Shown one piece after another: positions 50,493 to 59,705 of a stretch of DNA of 64,000 nucleotides. The first letter of the stretch is position 1; every line of letters starts with the position of its first letter. Below the pieces are notes generated by a model. The model ran no database searches, was not told the origin of the DNA, and was given only the letters and a program-made list of their open reading frames with translations. The position numbers and the translations under genes are program-made. This DNA comes from an uncultured Eubacteriales bacterium (GTDB taxonomy: Bacteria; Bacillota; Clostridia; Monoglobales; Monoglobaceae). Location of the stretch: the NCBI GenBank assembly GCA_958352815.1, contig CATWQA010000008.1, positions 8,342-72,341 of the forward strand, in the 5' to 3' direction.

Positions 50493-52895
50493 CTACTTAT
50501 CATTTCTGTTCTTCGGTGCGTACGGTCCCAAATCGGCAGCGTCGCCTCTGGTTCTGTAAGACTTTTTAACCCTCGGCTTGGGCGCGTAGGGATTAAAGTC
50601 AACCTGAGGCTCGGAACTGTTCTTCTTTGCCGCTGTCTTTCCCTTTTTGCCCGTGTCCTTAACCGAAACCTCTACCTCCTCAAGGGGCAGCTCTTGTTCC
50701 TCCGCCTTTTTCGGCTTTTCCGCCGAAGTTTTTGTCACTGCGGTGTAACGCCGTTTCGGAACGCTGCTCTCCGAGCTCCATGAAATCGGTTCATAGGGCG
50801 GCTTGCCTTGGGGCGGAGGAGTTTCCTCCTGCGGCTCCGCTTCGGGCTGAGCCTTGGGCGGCTCGGCTTTTTCACTGCCCAGCCGCATCCCGGCAGCCAC
50901 TGCCTCGGTAACCATTTTTATTATATCGTGGCTGTTCATGGCTCCGTTGTCCACACCCGCCAAAGCAACAGGTGCGGACTTTGCCGTCTCTTGCTTGCTC
51001 TCTTCTTTATAAACAGGCTTTCCTCCGGGAGCGCCGTTATCGTCGTCGCCACCGTCATTATCGGGCTTTGAAGCCTCGGCGGACTTGGCGTTTATATCGC
51101 GGAATGACGCGCTTATAAGGCCTCTTGCGTCATATATACCCGTTTCCTTTGTCTCCTCAATTGCGTAGGAGAAGGTAATATTGTGCTCGGGACCCTGAGC
51201 GTTATAGTGCTCCACATAGCTGCTCAAAGACTCAATAAACATCTCGGCCTTCTTGTAGCTGCAATTTTCAAAGAAGCACATAAACTGATCGCTGCCGTTG
51301 TAGCAGGCGGAGCCGTAGTCCCTTGCGATTTCGCCTAAGATACGGCCGAACTCTCCCAAGAGAACATCGCCGGCGTTCCTGCCCACCTGGCTGTTTACCA
51401 TTTTCAGAACGTCAAGTCTGATTAAAATAAAGGCGAAGTTATCAGACAAGGGCTTCTCTGCATAGCGGTTAATAAGCATATCGCACTTCGCGCGGTTGTC
51501 GAGACCTGTCTTTCTGTCCTTATAGAGCAGGTATTCCACAAAGTCCTGAGTACGTCCCAGCACGATAGCTCCCAGGCATCCGCAAACCAAGAACACAAAC
51601 AGAGCCAATATCAAATACAGGTTTATGTTAATCTTTTCGGAAACGTTGATACTGGTCAGGGTAGTAATGTTTGAAGCTCCCAGATACTGGTTGAACTCGT
51701 CTACCGTTGCTTCCACTATTTTATAATTTTCGTCCAAACGCTTTATAAGCGCCGCCATATCCTCCTCAATTTCGGCAATCGCCGCGTCCTGATCGGCGGG
51801 AGGAACCGCGTCACGGAAAATCGAAAGCAAGTTCTGCTTATGCTCCATATCAACCTGAGTGTACTGACGCTTTACCTCAAGGCTCACATAGTTGTTTATG
51901 AGGGCGTCATAGGTTGTTTCCGTATTAATTCTTTTTATTTCCTCTCCCTCTGTATGCTCGTCATATACATCCTTTAAGATATAGTCGTTGGTATTGTCCG
52001 ACTCGGTACCCTTGCCGTAGTGATACTGTATGCCCTCCTTACTCTTTAAGCTGTACCCGGTAATAAGGTCATAGAGAGGTTCAATCTTTTCCTTCATGTT
52101 TACCAAATCAATGTTGTACTGACTGATTTTGTTGCTGTAATCCTTAATCAGCACGGACTGATCCTTAGACACCTTTTGATTTAAAATCTTTGAATACAGC
52201 TCCGGTATATTGTAATTTAAGTCCTCTTTATACATATTATAGAGGTCTGTAAACGTATATCCGGTGGTGGCGGATCTGTAATCGGGATAGTGAAACTTTT
52301 TATCATAGAGATAATTATATATCTCTGTCGCCGAGGAGTCCAGAATTTCCGCGCACTCGATGTAATCATATTCTCCGCTCTCGATATTTGAAGCGTTGTT
52401 GGGCAAAACGGTCTGGTTAATATATTTTTCACCGTAGTTGATAAAGTAGTTCTCAAGAATTGAGTCGAGAACCGTTGCCGCGTATTCCTGGCTGTAATCG
52501 CTGTCAACACCGAAGGTTATAAGGTAATCGGTGGGGTAGTATACGTATTCCTCACCCTCTTTTAGGATAGCTTCCTTTCTTGCCTCCTCGTCCTCGGAGA
52601 TTATAGGCTCAACGCTGCACCTTGAACGAATTGAGTCCGCCCCCGTGGTTAGGGACAAATCCTCAAGAACACCTGTTATAACCTTTGATGAATATATTTC
52701 GTTTACGTCAAGAACATCCCCGCTGGGGGTCATACCCGATTTTGCCTCATTGTTGGAATAGCTGAGAACCGTCTGGGCAGTGTATACCTGCTTTGACATG
52801 GCGTATTGGTATACCAGAACGGCTCCGGCAATACAAATAAGAACAATCAGGTATCTCCACTTTTTTATGTATCTGAATATCTCGAAGTTCTTCAT
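50493..52895 (-). CDS. Wzz-like chain-length protein fused to a degenerate GGDEF domain (800 aa)
   Basis: The first membrane helix is at 14-30 (WRYLIVLICIAGAVLVYQYA). A large extracytoplasmic domain with coiled coils follows, then a second helix at about 425-447 (LYLILALFVFLVCGCLGAIV). This is the two-helix plan of Wzz/YveK-type chain-length regulators. The cytoplasmic part is a GGDEF-type domain (about 455-615): TGLDNRAKCDMLINRYAEKP, FILIRLDVLKMVNSQVG, NAGDVLLGEF, but the signature is GSDQF at 534-538, with Gln in place of the catalytic Glu. No RxxD inhibitory site is present. It probably binds but does not make cyclic-di-GMP or GTP. The last 180 residues are Pro/Glu/Lys-rich with two PYAPK motifs. 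Four-base overlap with the upstream Wzz-like gene. A fusion of this kind is unusual. Confidence 0.8.
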   Translation of the reverse strand: MKNFEIFRYIKKWRYLIVLICIAGAVLVYQYAMSKQVYTAQTVLSYSNNEAKSGMTPSGDVLDVNEIYSSKVITGVLEDLSLTTGADSIRSRCSVEPIISEDEEARKEAILKEGEEYVYYPTDYLITFGVDSDYSQEYAATVLDSILENYFINYGEKYINQTVLPNNASNIESGEYDYIECAEILDSSATEIYNYLYDKKFHYPDYRSATTGYTFTDLYNMYKEDLNYNIPELYSKILNQKVSKDQSVLIKDYSNKISQYNIDLVNMKEKIEPLYDLITGYSLKSKEGIQYHYGKGTESDNTNDYILKDVYDEHTEGEEIKRINTETTYDALINNYVSLEVKRQYTQVDMEHKQNLLSIFRDAVPPADQDAAIAEIEEDMAALIKRLDENYKIVEATVDEFNQYLGASNITTLTSINVSEKININLYLILALFVFLVCGCLGAIVLGRTQDFVEYLLYKDRKTGLDNRAKCDMLINRYAEKPLSDNFAFILIRLDVLKMVNSQVGRNAGDVLLGEFGRILGEIARDYGSACYNGSDQFMCFFENCSYKKAEMFIESLSSYVEHYNAQGPEHNITFSYAIEETKETGIYDARGLISASFRDINAKSAEASKPDNDGGDDDNGAPGGKPVYKEESKQETAKSAPVALAGVDNGAMNSHDIIKMVTEAVAAGMRLGSEKAEPPKAQPEAEPQEETPPPQGKPPYEPISWSSESSVPKRRYTAVTKTSAEKPKKAEEQELPLEEVEVSVKDTGKKGKTAAKKNSSEPQVDFNPYAPKPRVKKSYRTRGDAADLGPYAPKNRNDK

Positions 52896-54337
52896 GGACG
52901 CATCCCCCTATTTGCCAGCTTGCGCTTTTCGACGTAGTAAAAAATCACACAAATTACAATGAGAAACAGCACGCCGCACGCAGCAACCTTATCGAGAGAA
53001 ATTATCTGAGCAAAGTTCTTCTCTCTCTCCTTAAAGGTCAGATAATCCTTTGTCTTGTATCTGATGTACTCCCTGTCCGTAAGCATTGCAAGGCTTGAGA
53101 TTTCTTCAAAGGACTTATTTATCTCCTCAATCATCTCATCGGCTTTCTCAAAGTCCTCAACGGTGGGATTGCCCGCGCTTATTTTTGCAATAATGTCATT
53201 ATTAATCTCAATTTCCTTAAGAGTATCCTTGGCAGCGGACAAATTCACTTCCGCATCCTTTGCCAGGTAGTCAATACCTATGTTGGTTCTTGACATATAG
53301 TACTCATCCTTGTCGTTTATGGCAGGGATCATAACGGTACCTATCATAGCCTCGTCGTACTTTGAAATTCCGTCCTGCCGCACGGCATATTCCGCCATTG
53401 ACTTTTGGTACTCCATATCAAGCACAGAATTTTTGTAATACAGGGTGTCTATAAACTGCTCCTTGTTCTTGGCAAGACCTGTCTCAAGAACGAATGAGTT
53501 GTACTTGGAAATGTCATAGTTAATCAGGTTTTCTATCATTCTTCTCAGGGTCTGGAATGTTTCCCCGGTCTCCTCCGACTTAAAGGTTCCGTTCTCCTTA
53601 ACTCTTTTGCTCAGGTACAGCTCAATCTGACTCGCTTGGTTATTCATATCGTCGCTGATTTCAACATATTCCATATTCGCCTTATCGGCCTGCCTGTAAA
53701 CCAGCGCCGTTCTCTTTTCACCGTAGTTCTCGTGGAATATGTCGTTATACGCCTTACATATAAAATCCATCATTTGACGGGTGGTAAGAGAATTATCAAC
53801 GCCCCGGTTTCTCTTGTATGAAACATTAAAGCTGGTGGAAATAAAATACTCGCTGTCCTGTGTATTTATAGCCTTGGAGTTGGTATCGCTGACAGAAATA
53901 TTTTCCGACAGCTCCTCGGCAGTCAACTCGTCCGGTATACCCATATAGGATATGGCTCTTTCCATAACGTCATGAGCCTTAACCTCATACATATTAAATC
54001 TGGTTCCGTTGGGGTTCAGCCCCTTTGAGGCTTCTTCGTAGTTAAGCGTTAATGTGGCAGTCAGCGTATTGCGGTTGCTTATTCCGAATATAGCCGCCAA
54101 GATCACCATAAAGCCCAAGGTTAAAAATATAATCTGCAGCTTTTTTCTCCAAAGCAGAAGCATAACCGCCTTCGCCGGGGACAGCCCCATCTTTCCCGAG
54201 TTTTTTTCAATCGTCCTGCTGTCACTGTCGCTGCGTTTCCGCGCCGACCTTAAGCGGGTCTTAAACCCGCCCATATTGACTTTGCCGAGATCCTCCTTGA
54301 TGTATTTTTTTAATGTTTGAAAAATCATTGAAAACAC
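52892..54337 (-). CDS. Wzz/YveK-like polysaccharide chain-length protein (481 aa)
   Basis: A basic cytoplasmic segment precedes a first helix near 69-88 (KLQIIFLTLGFMVILAAIFG). A 350-residue external domain of coiled coils follows, and a second helix at about 450-468 (KVAACGVLFLIVICVIFYYV). Layout is that of PCP co-polymerases that set polymer length with Wzy. There is no fused or adjacent tyrosine kinase. It shows the same external features as the following protein (LTLNYEEASKGLNPNGTRFN versus LSYNNEAKSGMTPSGDVLDV), so they are paralogues and may form a mixed complex. The ATG follows a weak AAGGCGG. Confidence 0.8.
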   Translation of the reverse strand: MFSMIFQTLKKYIKEDLGKVNMGGFKTRLRSARKRSDSDSRTIEKNSGKMGLSPAKAVMLLLWRKKLQIIFLTLGFMVILAAIFGISNRNTLTATLTLNYEEASKGLNPNGTRFNMYEVKAHDVMERAISYMGIPDELTAEELSENISVSDTNSKAINTQDSEYFISTSFNVSYKRNRGVDNSLTTRQMMDFICKAYNDIFHENYGEKRTALVYRQADKANMEYVEISDDMNNQASQIELYLSKRVKENGTFKSEETGETFQTLRRMIENLINYDISKYNSFVLETGLAKNKEQFIDTLYYKNSVLDMEYQKSMAEYAVRQDGISKYDEAMIGTVMIPAINDKDEYYMSRTNIGIDYLAKDAEVNLSAAKDTLKEIEINNDIIAKISAGNPTVEDFEKADEMIEEINKSFEEISSLAMLTDREYIRYKTKDYLTFKEREKNFAQIISLDKVAACGVLFLIVICVIFYYVEKRKLANRGMRP

Positions 54338-54453
54338 CGCCTTTTCAATAGATTAGATTATCCATAAATCATAGCCCTGCATACGGCTTAAATTCAAATG
54401 GAATTTCAGTACAGCGCCTGCGCCCGCACAGGCGTATCTCATATTTCCGGATT

Positions 54454-55815
54454 TCATCTGTTCCTGTCCTTGGTCTTTTTCTTGTATAAAGTTACGCTTT
54501 CCTGCCCCCGCTCGGACAGTATTTCAAATCTTCGCTGCTCCCGGTCATTCAATAATACCAGCTTTCCCCCATATTCCCGTTTATCCCTGTCGATATGCAG
54601 GGCGTGGCACAGAGGCATCATTCTCAGCACCATTCCGGTGAAAAAGTAAAACAGAGTATTATCCGTCATATATGTCATAAAAATATATATTTCACAGAGC
54701 AGGAACAGCCGCAGGGTGTCCGAACTGAATTTTGACTTAATCCAGTTAAACTGGAAAATCAGCGTGTAGTAAAGCCACGCCAAAAATCCCCAAAAGCCCA
54801 TTTCTATATACACCCGCATAAAATCATTGTGTATATCAATCATGCCGTTAAACTGCCGTCCTCCGGCTTCGGCAATCTCCAGCATCATAATGTGGACGTA
54901 CTCAAATCCAAACCCCCAAAACGCGGGCGAAATTCGATAGTATTTGTCAATGTACCCGTAGAGAACATCTCTGCCCTTTATGTCAACGCCCAAATCGTTC
55001 ATTATCTGCACGAACAGCCCATACTTTATAAATACCAAATATACGCAGGCAAACAAAATTCCGCAGACGGCTATAAGCCTCATAATCTTTAGCTGAGCCT
55101 TGGGCGTCAGCTTTCCCAAAAAGAAGCCGACCGCAAGCACCAGAAAGAAACTTGCAATGGCTATTCTCTTAAAACCTATATAAAAGAACACCGCCGCCAC
55201 GATTATATTGAATACCTTAACCCTTTTTGAGCTTATCTTGTCAAAAAGGAGAAAGTATATCAGGAAAAAGCCATAGGTAAAAGTTATATCGTGGATTTCA
55301 AGCCGCCGCATATAACCGGTGGCGTCCCCCATAGTGAGCACAAAGTCAATAAACGAGGAAACCACTCCCGAAATCCCAAAGGACGGTATGTACAGCAGGG
55401 CAATTACGGCATTTCCCAGAGCCAGCCCGTAAAACGTATAGTGAATGGCCTTTTCGCCGAACATATACGCCGCGGCGGCAATAACCGCAATCAATATAAG
55501 CTGATATGACACCTTTGAGCAGCCTCTCATAATAAACCTAACGCTCTCAAAGTTCAAAATCCAGATAATCATCGAGTACACCATTATAACGAAAATCCAG
55601 ATTGCGTATACAATGACAAACCCGCCTATAAGCCTTATATTATTAAAATCTCCGTGTACAAGCAGAATAACAAACGCCATGCACACCGCAAGCAATGTTG
55701 CAACCTTCATTGTGCTCGGTAAAAAAACAGAGTCTCCCAAGGCCGCTGCCGTAAAGCAGAATATATACGCAACGGCCAAAAGCTTTGAGCTTTGTCTTTC
55801 TTTTAAACTTCTCAT
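54454..55815 (-). CDS. Wzy-type O-antigen/polysaccharide polymerase-ligase (453 aa)
   Basis: About 11-12 membrane helices, with a large loop at about 265-330 that has FWGFGFEYVHIMMLE and DIHNDFMRVYIEMGFWGFLA. The HN...E.G pattern in that loop is typical of O-antigen ligase/polymerase family proteins. It should join repeat units on the outer face of the membrane. Flanked by flippase-side genes upstream and Wzz-type genes downstream, the usual Wzx/Wzy arrangement. The start at 55815 lies 21 bases after the stop of the glycerophosphotransferase-like gene. Confidence 0.8.
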   Translation of the reverse strand: MRSLKERQSSKLLAVAYIFCFTAAALGDSVFLPSTMKVATLLAVCMAFVILLVHGDFNNIRLIGGFVIVYAIWIFVIMVYSMIIWILNFESVRFIMRGCSKVSYQLILIAVIAAAAYMFGEKAIHYTFYGLALGNAVIALLYIPSFGISGVVSSFIDFVLTMGDATGYMRRLEIHDITFTYGFFLIYFLLFDKISSKRVKVFNIIVAAVFFYIGFKRIAIASFFLVLAVGFFLGKLTPKAQLKIMRLIAVCGILFACVYLVFIKYGLFVQIMNDLGVDIKGRDVLYGYIDKYYRISPAFWGFGFEYVHIMMLEIAEAGGRQFNGMIDIHNDFMRVYIEMGFWGFLAWLYYTLIFQFNWIKSKFSSDTLRLFLLCEIYIFMTYMTDNTLFYFFTGMVLRMMPLCHALHIDRDKREYGGKLVLLNDREQRRFEILSERGQESVTLYKKKTKDRNR

Positions 55816-55835
55816 CTCTATGCCCCCGCTTGACG

Positions 55836-57020
55836 CTATAGGCTTTTCACCGCCTCAAAATTCCGCTCACAGTTCTTTCCGTCCCCCATTTCAAAGAAAC
55901 GGCTTACTCTCTCTCCATAAATCTTCTCGGTTGTAAAACCGTTATTCCCGAGTTTAATTATATAGTCCGCAACCTCGTCGGCTGTGGAAAGAACAGGGCC
56001 AAACCCGTCCCGTCTGTAATCAAAATATCCCCTCGCATAATTCTGCCGTCTGAAAACCTCCTCGTCAAACTGAAAATAGGCGCAGGGCTTTTTCATGTAG
56101 GCAAAGTCAAAAACCACGCTGGAGAAGTCGGTTATCAGCATCATTGATTTCATCAAAAGCTGCTGCACGTCATACTCCTCAAAGGACGCCAAAATAACTC
56201 TGTTGCTTGAGCTCTTAAAGGTATTAAGAAACTTCTGCGCCTCATAGTGGGGATAAAACACCAGCTTTAAATCCTCTTTTTCAAGGAATGCTGTCAATCG
56301 GGGATTGTTTATCAGCTCCGAAAATTTCTTATAGTAATCGGTTTTCATAAATTGAGCCCTTGAGCTCATATTGGCAAAGCTGCCTCGCCAGCTCGGCATA
56401 AGCAGGATCTGCCTTTCGGGCTGCTGTGGATTATTAAGAGCGTCATAACGGCACAGACCCAAGTATCTGACCACGCCCTCGGGAAACCCATACCTCGCCT
56501 TGACCTGTTCAAACTCGGGTTTTGCCCCGCACACAAACAGTTCAAGCTTGGTTCTCGGATAGAACATCCACTCGATATCATTCATAATAATGCCGTGCTG
56601 TAAAAACACACGGTTTCCCTTAACAAGCCCCAGCTTTTGAAACCTGTTATAGCACAGTATATCAGGGGAATATCCGAAAATATGGGTGCTTATCTTATGG
56701 GTGGAAACGGCAAAAAGCAGGTGGTGCTTAATGCTTCTGTAGTTCACAACGTTTCCGTATTTTTGCACCCTGCCGCAGTCGGGCGAGTTTTTGTCAATTA
56801 TATAATAGCAATTAATTTCAGGATGGTTGCATCGCACGTATTTATAAAAATGGTAACCGTTATCTCTGGCGTCAACTCCTCTTTCCGCAACAATCCACAC
56901 GTTTCTGTACTTCTTGCTGCACCGCTTCGCCACGGCTCCCAAAACATAAAACACAATCAAACATATAAAATAAAAAATATATTTCGGCCCTCTGAATATA
57001 AGCTTTTTTATTTTATCCAT
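55836..57020 (-). CDS. CDP-glycerol glycerophosphotransferase-like enzyme, TagB/TagF family (394 aa)
   Basis: One N-terminal membrane helix (12-30, YIFYFICLIVFYVLGAVA) then the catalytic domain of the teichoic-acid glycerophosphotransferase family: VAERGVDARDNGYHFYKYVR, VFLQHGIIMNDIEWMFYP (the conserved His-Gly), LLMPSWRGSF, and ITDFSSVVFDFAYMKKPCAY with the conserved DFSS. It may add glycerol or ribitol phosphate to the repeat unit, giving a phosphate-bearing polymer. The ATG at 57020 is chosen over one nine codons upstream because of AGAGGATG and homology. A promoter is visible upstream. Confidence 0.82.
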   Translation of the reverse strand: MDKIKKLIFRGPKYIFYFICLIVFYVLGAVAKRCSKKYRNVWIVAERGVDARDNGYHFYKYVRCNHPEINCYYIIDKNSPDCGRVQKYGNVVNYRSIKHHLLFAVSTHKISTHIFGYSPDILCYNRFQKLGLVKGNRVFLQHGIIMNDIEWMFYPRTKLELFVCGAKPEFEQVKARYGFPEGVVRYLGLCRYDALNNPQQPERQILLMPSWRGSFANMSSRAQFMKTDYYKKFSELINNPRLTAFLEKEDLKLVFYPHYEAQKFLNTFKSSSNRVILASFEEYDVQQLLMKSMMLITDFSSVVFDFAYMKKPCAYFQFDEEVFRRQNYARGYFDYRRDGFGPVLSTADEVADYIIKLGNNGFTTEKIYGERVSRFFEMGDGKNCERNFEAVKSL

Positions 57021-57061
57021 TACCAAACATCCTCTTAACTCTGACAAGTCCCGCTCGGATT

Positions 57062-57090
57062 ATTCTACCATATTTTCATTAAAATTACAA
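57062..57090 (-). promoter_or_regulatory. internal promoter before the glycerophosphotransferase-like gene
   Basis: On the minus strand TTGTAA (57085-57090), 17 bases, TAGAAT (57062-57067). It sits in a 268-base gap, the longest inside the polysaccharide locus, so the downstream half may be transcribed on its own. Confidence 0.6.
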
Positions 57091-57288
57091 GTATTTTGTC
57101 AGATTAAACTGAATTAGTCCAAAATTTTAAACTAAAAAAACGTTATGCTGCTTATTATTTATAACTAAAAGCAAGATATCCCCCGCCGCTGCGTCGTTTC
57201 TCCTCTATCCCCAAGGCGGGTTCCGCTTACTTTTTTCAGCGAAAGCTGCACTCTCCCGCTGAAACGTTGAATGACGGGGCAAAGCCCC

Positions 57289-58500
57289 TTATTGAACTTC
57301 ACTGTATATTTCTTCAATTCTCGCCCCGTATTTATCAAGGGTAATCATTCTGTTTCGCTTCTTCAGGCAGTTTTTGCTCATTTCCCTTGCCAAATCCGGA
57401 TTGTCCCAAAGGGTCTTTATGCTGTCTGTCAGCGCCTCCGCGGTGACCTCTTTCAATATTATGCCCGTCTCTCCGTCCTCCACCAGCTCCGGCAGACCGC
57501 CGAGCCCCGATGAAATAACCGGGGTTCCCAAGGCCTCGGACTCCAGCACGGACAAGGGGCAGTTTTCATACCATACGGAGGGATATACCGAAGCGTACGC
57601 CCGAGCAATAAGCCTGCGCAGTTCCTCTCCCGTCTTAAAGCCCACAAGCTCCGCGTTGGGTATATCTCTAAAAATGTTCTCCATAGGGCCCGAACCCGCA
57701 ATCTTAAACGGAATTTGAGGAAGGGCTCTTATAGCCTCCGCCAGTATATCTACGCCCTTTTCTACAGAAAACCGACCGAAGTATAATATGTAATCCTCTT
57801 TGCTGTAAGAGGTATTCTCCTCGGAGAGCTCGATATAGTTGTGTATAACCTCGGTCTTACCTCTGTAAATATACTTTCCCAACCTCTTTTTCTGTAGGAG
57901 CTTTTCCTCAATAAAGCGGCTGGGGCATATGTATTTGTCAACCAGCCTGTAGGTTCCCTTTATGCCGTACAGCCACGCTTCAAGGGTTCCGACAGCGCTC
58001 TTTGCCAAAGAGCCGTGAATACACCTGCCCTTTACGCAGTTGAGCTTTGAACCGCTTAAGCATTTCTCGCAAATTTGCTTTTTGTTTAAATCAAACATCA
58101 GGTGGCTGGGGCACAGCATCTGCACGTCATGAACCGTCTGCACAACAGGTATTCCATGCCCTTTAATCTCGTCAATTATCGACGGAGTAATTTGATAATT
58201 TATGTTATTCAAGTGGATAATGTGGGGCTTAAAAGCATTAATAATTCTCCTCAGCTTTTTGCGGGCGGAGAGGGAGTATATTATCCTAAAGGGGTAGAGA
58301 AATCTCCCCGCGCCTCCGCCGTGAAAGTCCATATTTTGGGTGTACTCCCCTGCGGTGTTGCCCACGATATTTTTATCGTCCTGCATTCCGAAGTATTCCA
58401 CCTCATGCCCCGCTGCCTTTAGATACTCTCCCAGCTTAAAGATATATGTCTCCGCACCCCCTTTGGGGTAGAGAAACTTGTTTACCATTAAAACTCTCAT
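57289..58500 (-). CDS. GT4 family glycosyltransferase, copy 2 (403 aa)
   Basis: GT-B fold with MVNKFLYPKGGAETYIFKLG at the N-terminus, a Cys-rich insert (ICEKCLSGSKLNCVKGRCIH) that resembles the zinc knuckle in some family members, and the donor site LYFGRFSVEKGVDILAEAIR, ENCPLSVLESEALGTPVISS (E-x7-E). It should retain anomeric configuration. Acts on a lipid-linked acceptor at the inner face of the membrane. The start ATG follows GGAGTGG 7 bases upstream. Sugar not readable. Confidence 0.84.
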   Translation of the reverse strand: MRVLMVNKFLYPKGGAETYIFKLGEYLKAAGHEVEYFGMQDDKNIVGNTAGEYTQNMDFHGGGAGRFLYPFRIIYSLSARKKLRRIINAFKPHIIHLNNINYQITPSIIDEIKGHGIPVVQTVHDVQMLCPSHLMFDLNKKQICEKCLSGSKLNCVKGRCIHGSLAKSAVGTLEAWLYGIKGTYRLVDKYICPSRFIEEKLLQKKRLGKYIYRGKTEVIHNYIELSEENTSYSKEDYILYFGRFSVEKGVDILAEAIRALPQIPFKIAGSGPMENIFRDIPNAELVGFKTGEELRRLIARAYASVYPSVWYENCPLSVLESEALGTPVISSGLGGLPELVEDGETGIILKEVTAEALTDSIKTLWDNPDLAREMSKNCLKKRNRMITLDKYGARIEEIYSEVQ

Positions 58501-58523
58501 TATACCACTCCGACAAATACTAT

Positions 58524-59702
58524 CTACTTTCTCTTTCTTAACCTATAGCTCTTGTAAAGGTCAATGGTGTGCTCAACAATCTCGTCCCACTTATACCGCT
58601 TGAGCATGTCGGCATAAAGACTTCTGTCGCGGATAACCGGGCGGTTTCCGTCAAGTATGCTTCTAAGCTCCCTTTCCAGGCTTTTAACATTTCCGTGCTC
58701 AAAGGTCGGCATGAGCTCTCCCACAACCTCTATGTTTTCGGGGATATCGCTGACAAGGCAGGGCGAGGAGTAACTCAGACACTCCAAAAGGCTGATTGCC
58801 ATGCCCTCAATATCGCTGGGGAGAACGTAGATAAAACAGTTGTCAAACAACTCGTCAAGAACCGTTCCTCTGACAAAATCGGTGAAAATTATTCTGTCGT
58901 CACCCTCCGCAAGAGACATAATAAGTTTAGTGTAATTCTTAACATAATCAAGACCGCCGGCGATAACCAGCTTCTTATCCGTATCTATATTCTTGTACGC
59001 TTCAATCAGGTAATGCAGTCCCTTTTCCGGAACAATTCTTGCAAGGAACAATATGTACCCGTCTTTTTCGAGGCCGAATTGGGTTTTAATCGCTCTTGGC
59101 GGATAGCTTTCGGTTTTCATCTCGACGCTGTTCGGTATGTAATGGGTATTCCGTCCGTAAGTTTCACGAAAATACCTCTGCACATTTTTGCTCAGAACAA
59201 TAATTTCATCCGCAAATTTCGCGGCGATCCTCTCCCCCAGCCGCAAGTACCATGCCGAAAATCCGCCCCACTTGGAACGCTGCCAGTCAAGACCGTGTAT
59301 GGTGCAGACAACCTTTTTGCCGAAGAGCTTCGGTATCCACAGCATGGCAGAGGGTCCCTCCGCGTGATAATGAATACAGTCGTACTTCCCGAACAGCACC
59401 CTAATGCTTGCCAAAACAGAGTATACAAAGGCGTTCAGCGCGTCCGGGCGAAAGGTGGGTATTTGAATAATTCTCACGTTTTTAAACGACTTAGGCTGCT
59501 TATATTTTTTCCCGAACCTGTCTTTTCTGTTGTAAACGTCAACACTCAGCCCCTTTTCAACCATCCTGACGGACAACTCCTCCACAACAATCTCCACTCC
59601 GCCTTCACGGGTGGGAATGCGCTTATGCCCGATCATGGCAACCCTGAGACCTTGTTGTTTTGTTTCGCCTGATAATTCGGCTTGTAAATAAGCGTTTCCC
59701 AT
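58524..59702 (-). CDS. GT4 family glycosyltransferase with DUF1972-type N-terminus (392 aa)
   Basis: The N-terminal block IGHKRIPTREGGVEIVVEEL is characteristic of the DUF1972 subgroup, often annotated as rhamnosyltransferases. Other marks are HYHAEGPSAMLWIPKLFGKK, TIHGLDWQRSKWGGFSAWYL, and a donor site FLARIVPEKGLHYLIEAY with DIEGMAISLLECLSYSSPCL (E-x7-E variant). It begins four bases after the flippase stop. In other loci members of this group act early in repeat-unit assembly, which would fit its place as the first transferase here. Confidence 0.84.
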   Translation of the reverse strand: MGNAYLQAELSGETKQQGLRVAMIGHKRIPTREGGVEIVVEELSVRMVEKGLSVDVYNRKDRFGKKYKQPKSFKNVRIIQIPTFRPDALNAFVYSVLASIRVLFGKYDCIHYHAEGPSAMLWIPKLFGKKVVCTIHGLDWQRSKWGGFSAWYLRLGERIAAKFADEIIVLSKNVQRYFRETYGRNTHYIPNSVEMKTESYPPRAIKTQFGLEKDGYILFLARIVPEKGLHYLIEAYKNIDTDKKLVIAGGLDYVKNYTKLIMSLAEGDDRIIFTDFVRGTVLDELFDNCFIYVLPSDIEGMAISLLECLSYSSPCLVSDIPENIEVVGELMPTFEHGNVKSLERELRSILDGNRPVIRDRSLYADMLKRYKWDEIVEHTIDLYKSYRLRKRK

Positions 59703-59705
59703 AAA

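Noticed and set aside
58569..59672. A 367-residue open frame on the plus strand opposite the GT4 gene
   Set aside because: It is antisense to a well-supported transferase gene, has no ribosome site or recognisable sequence, and is explained by codon bias of the real gene.
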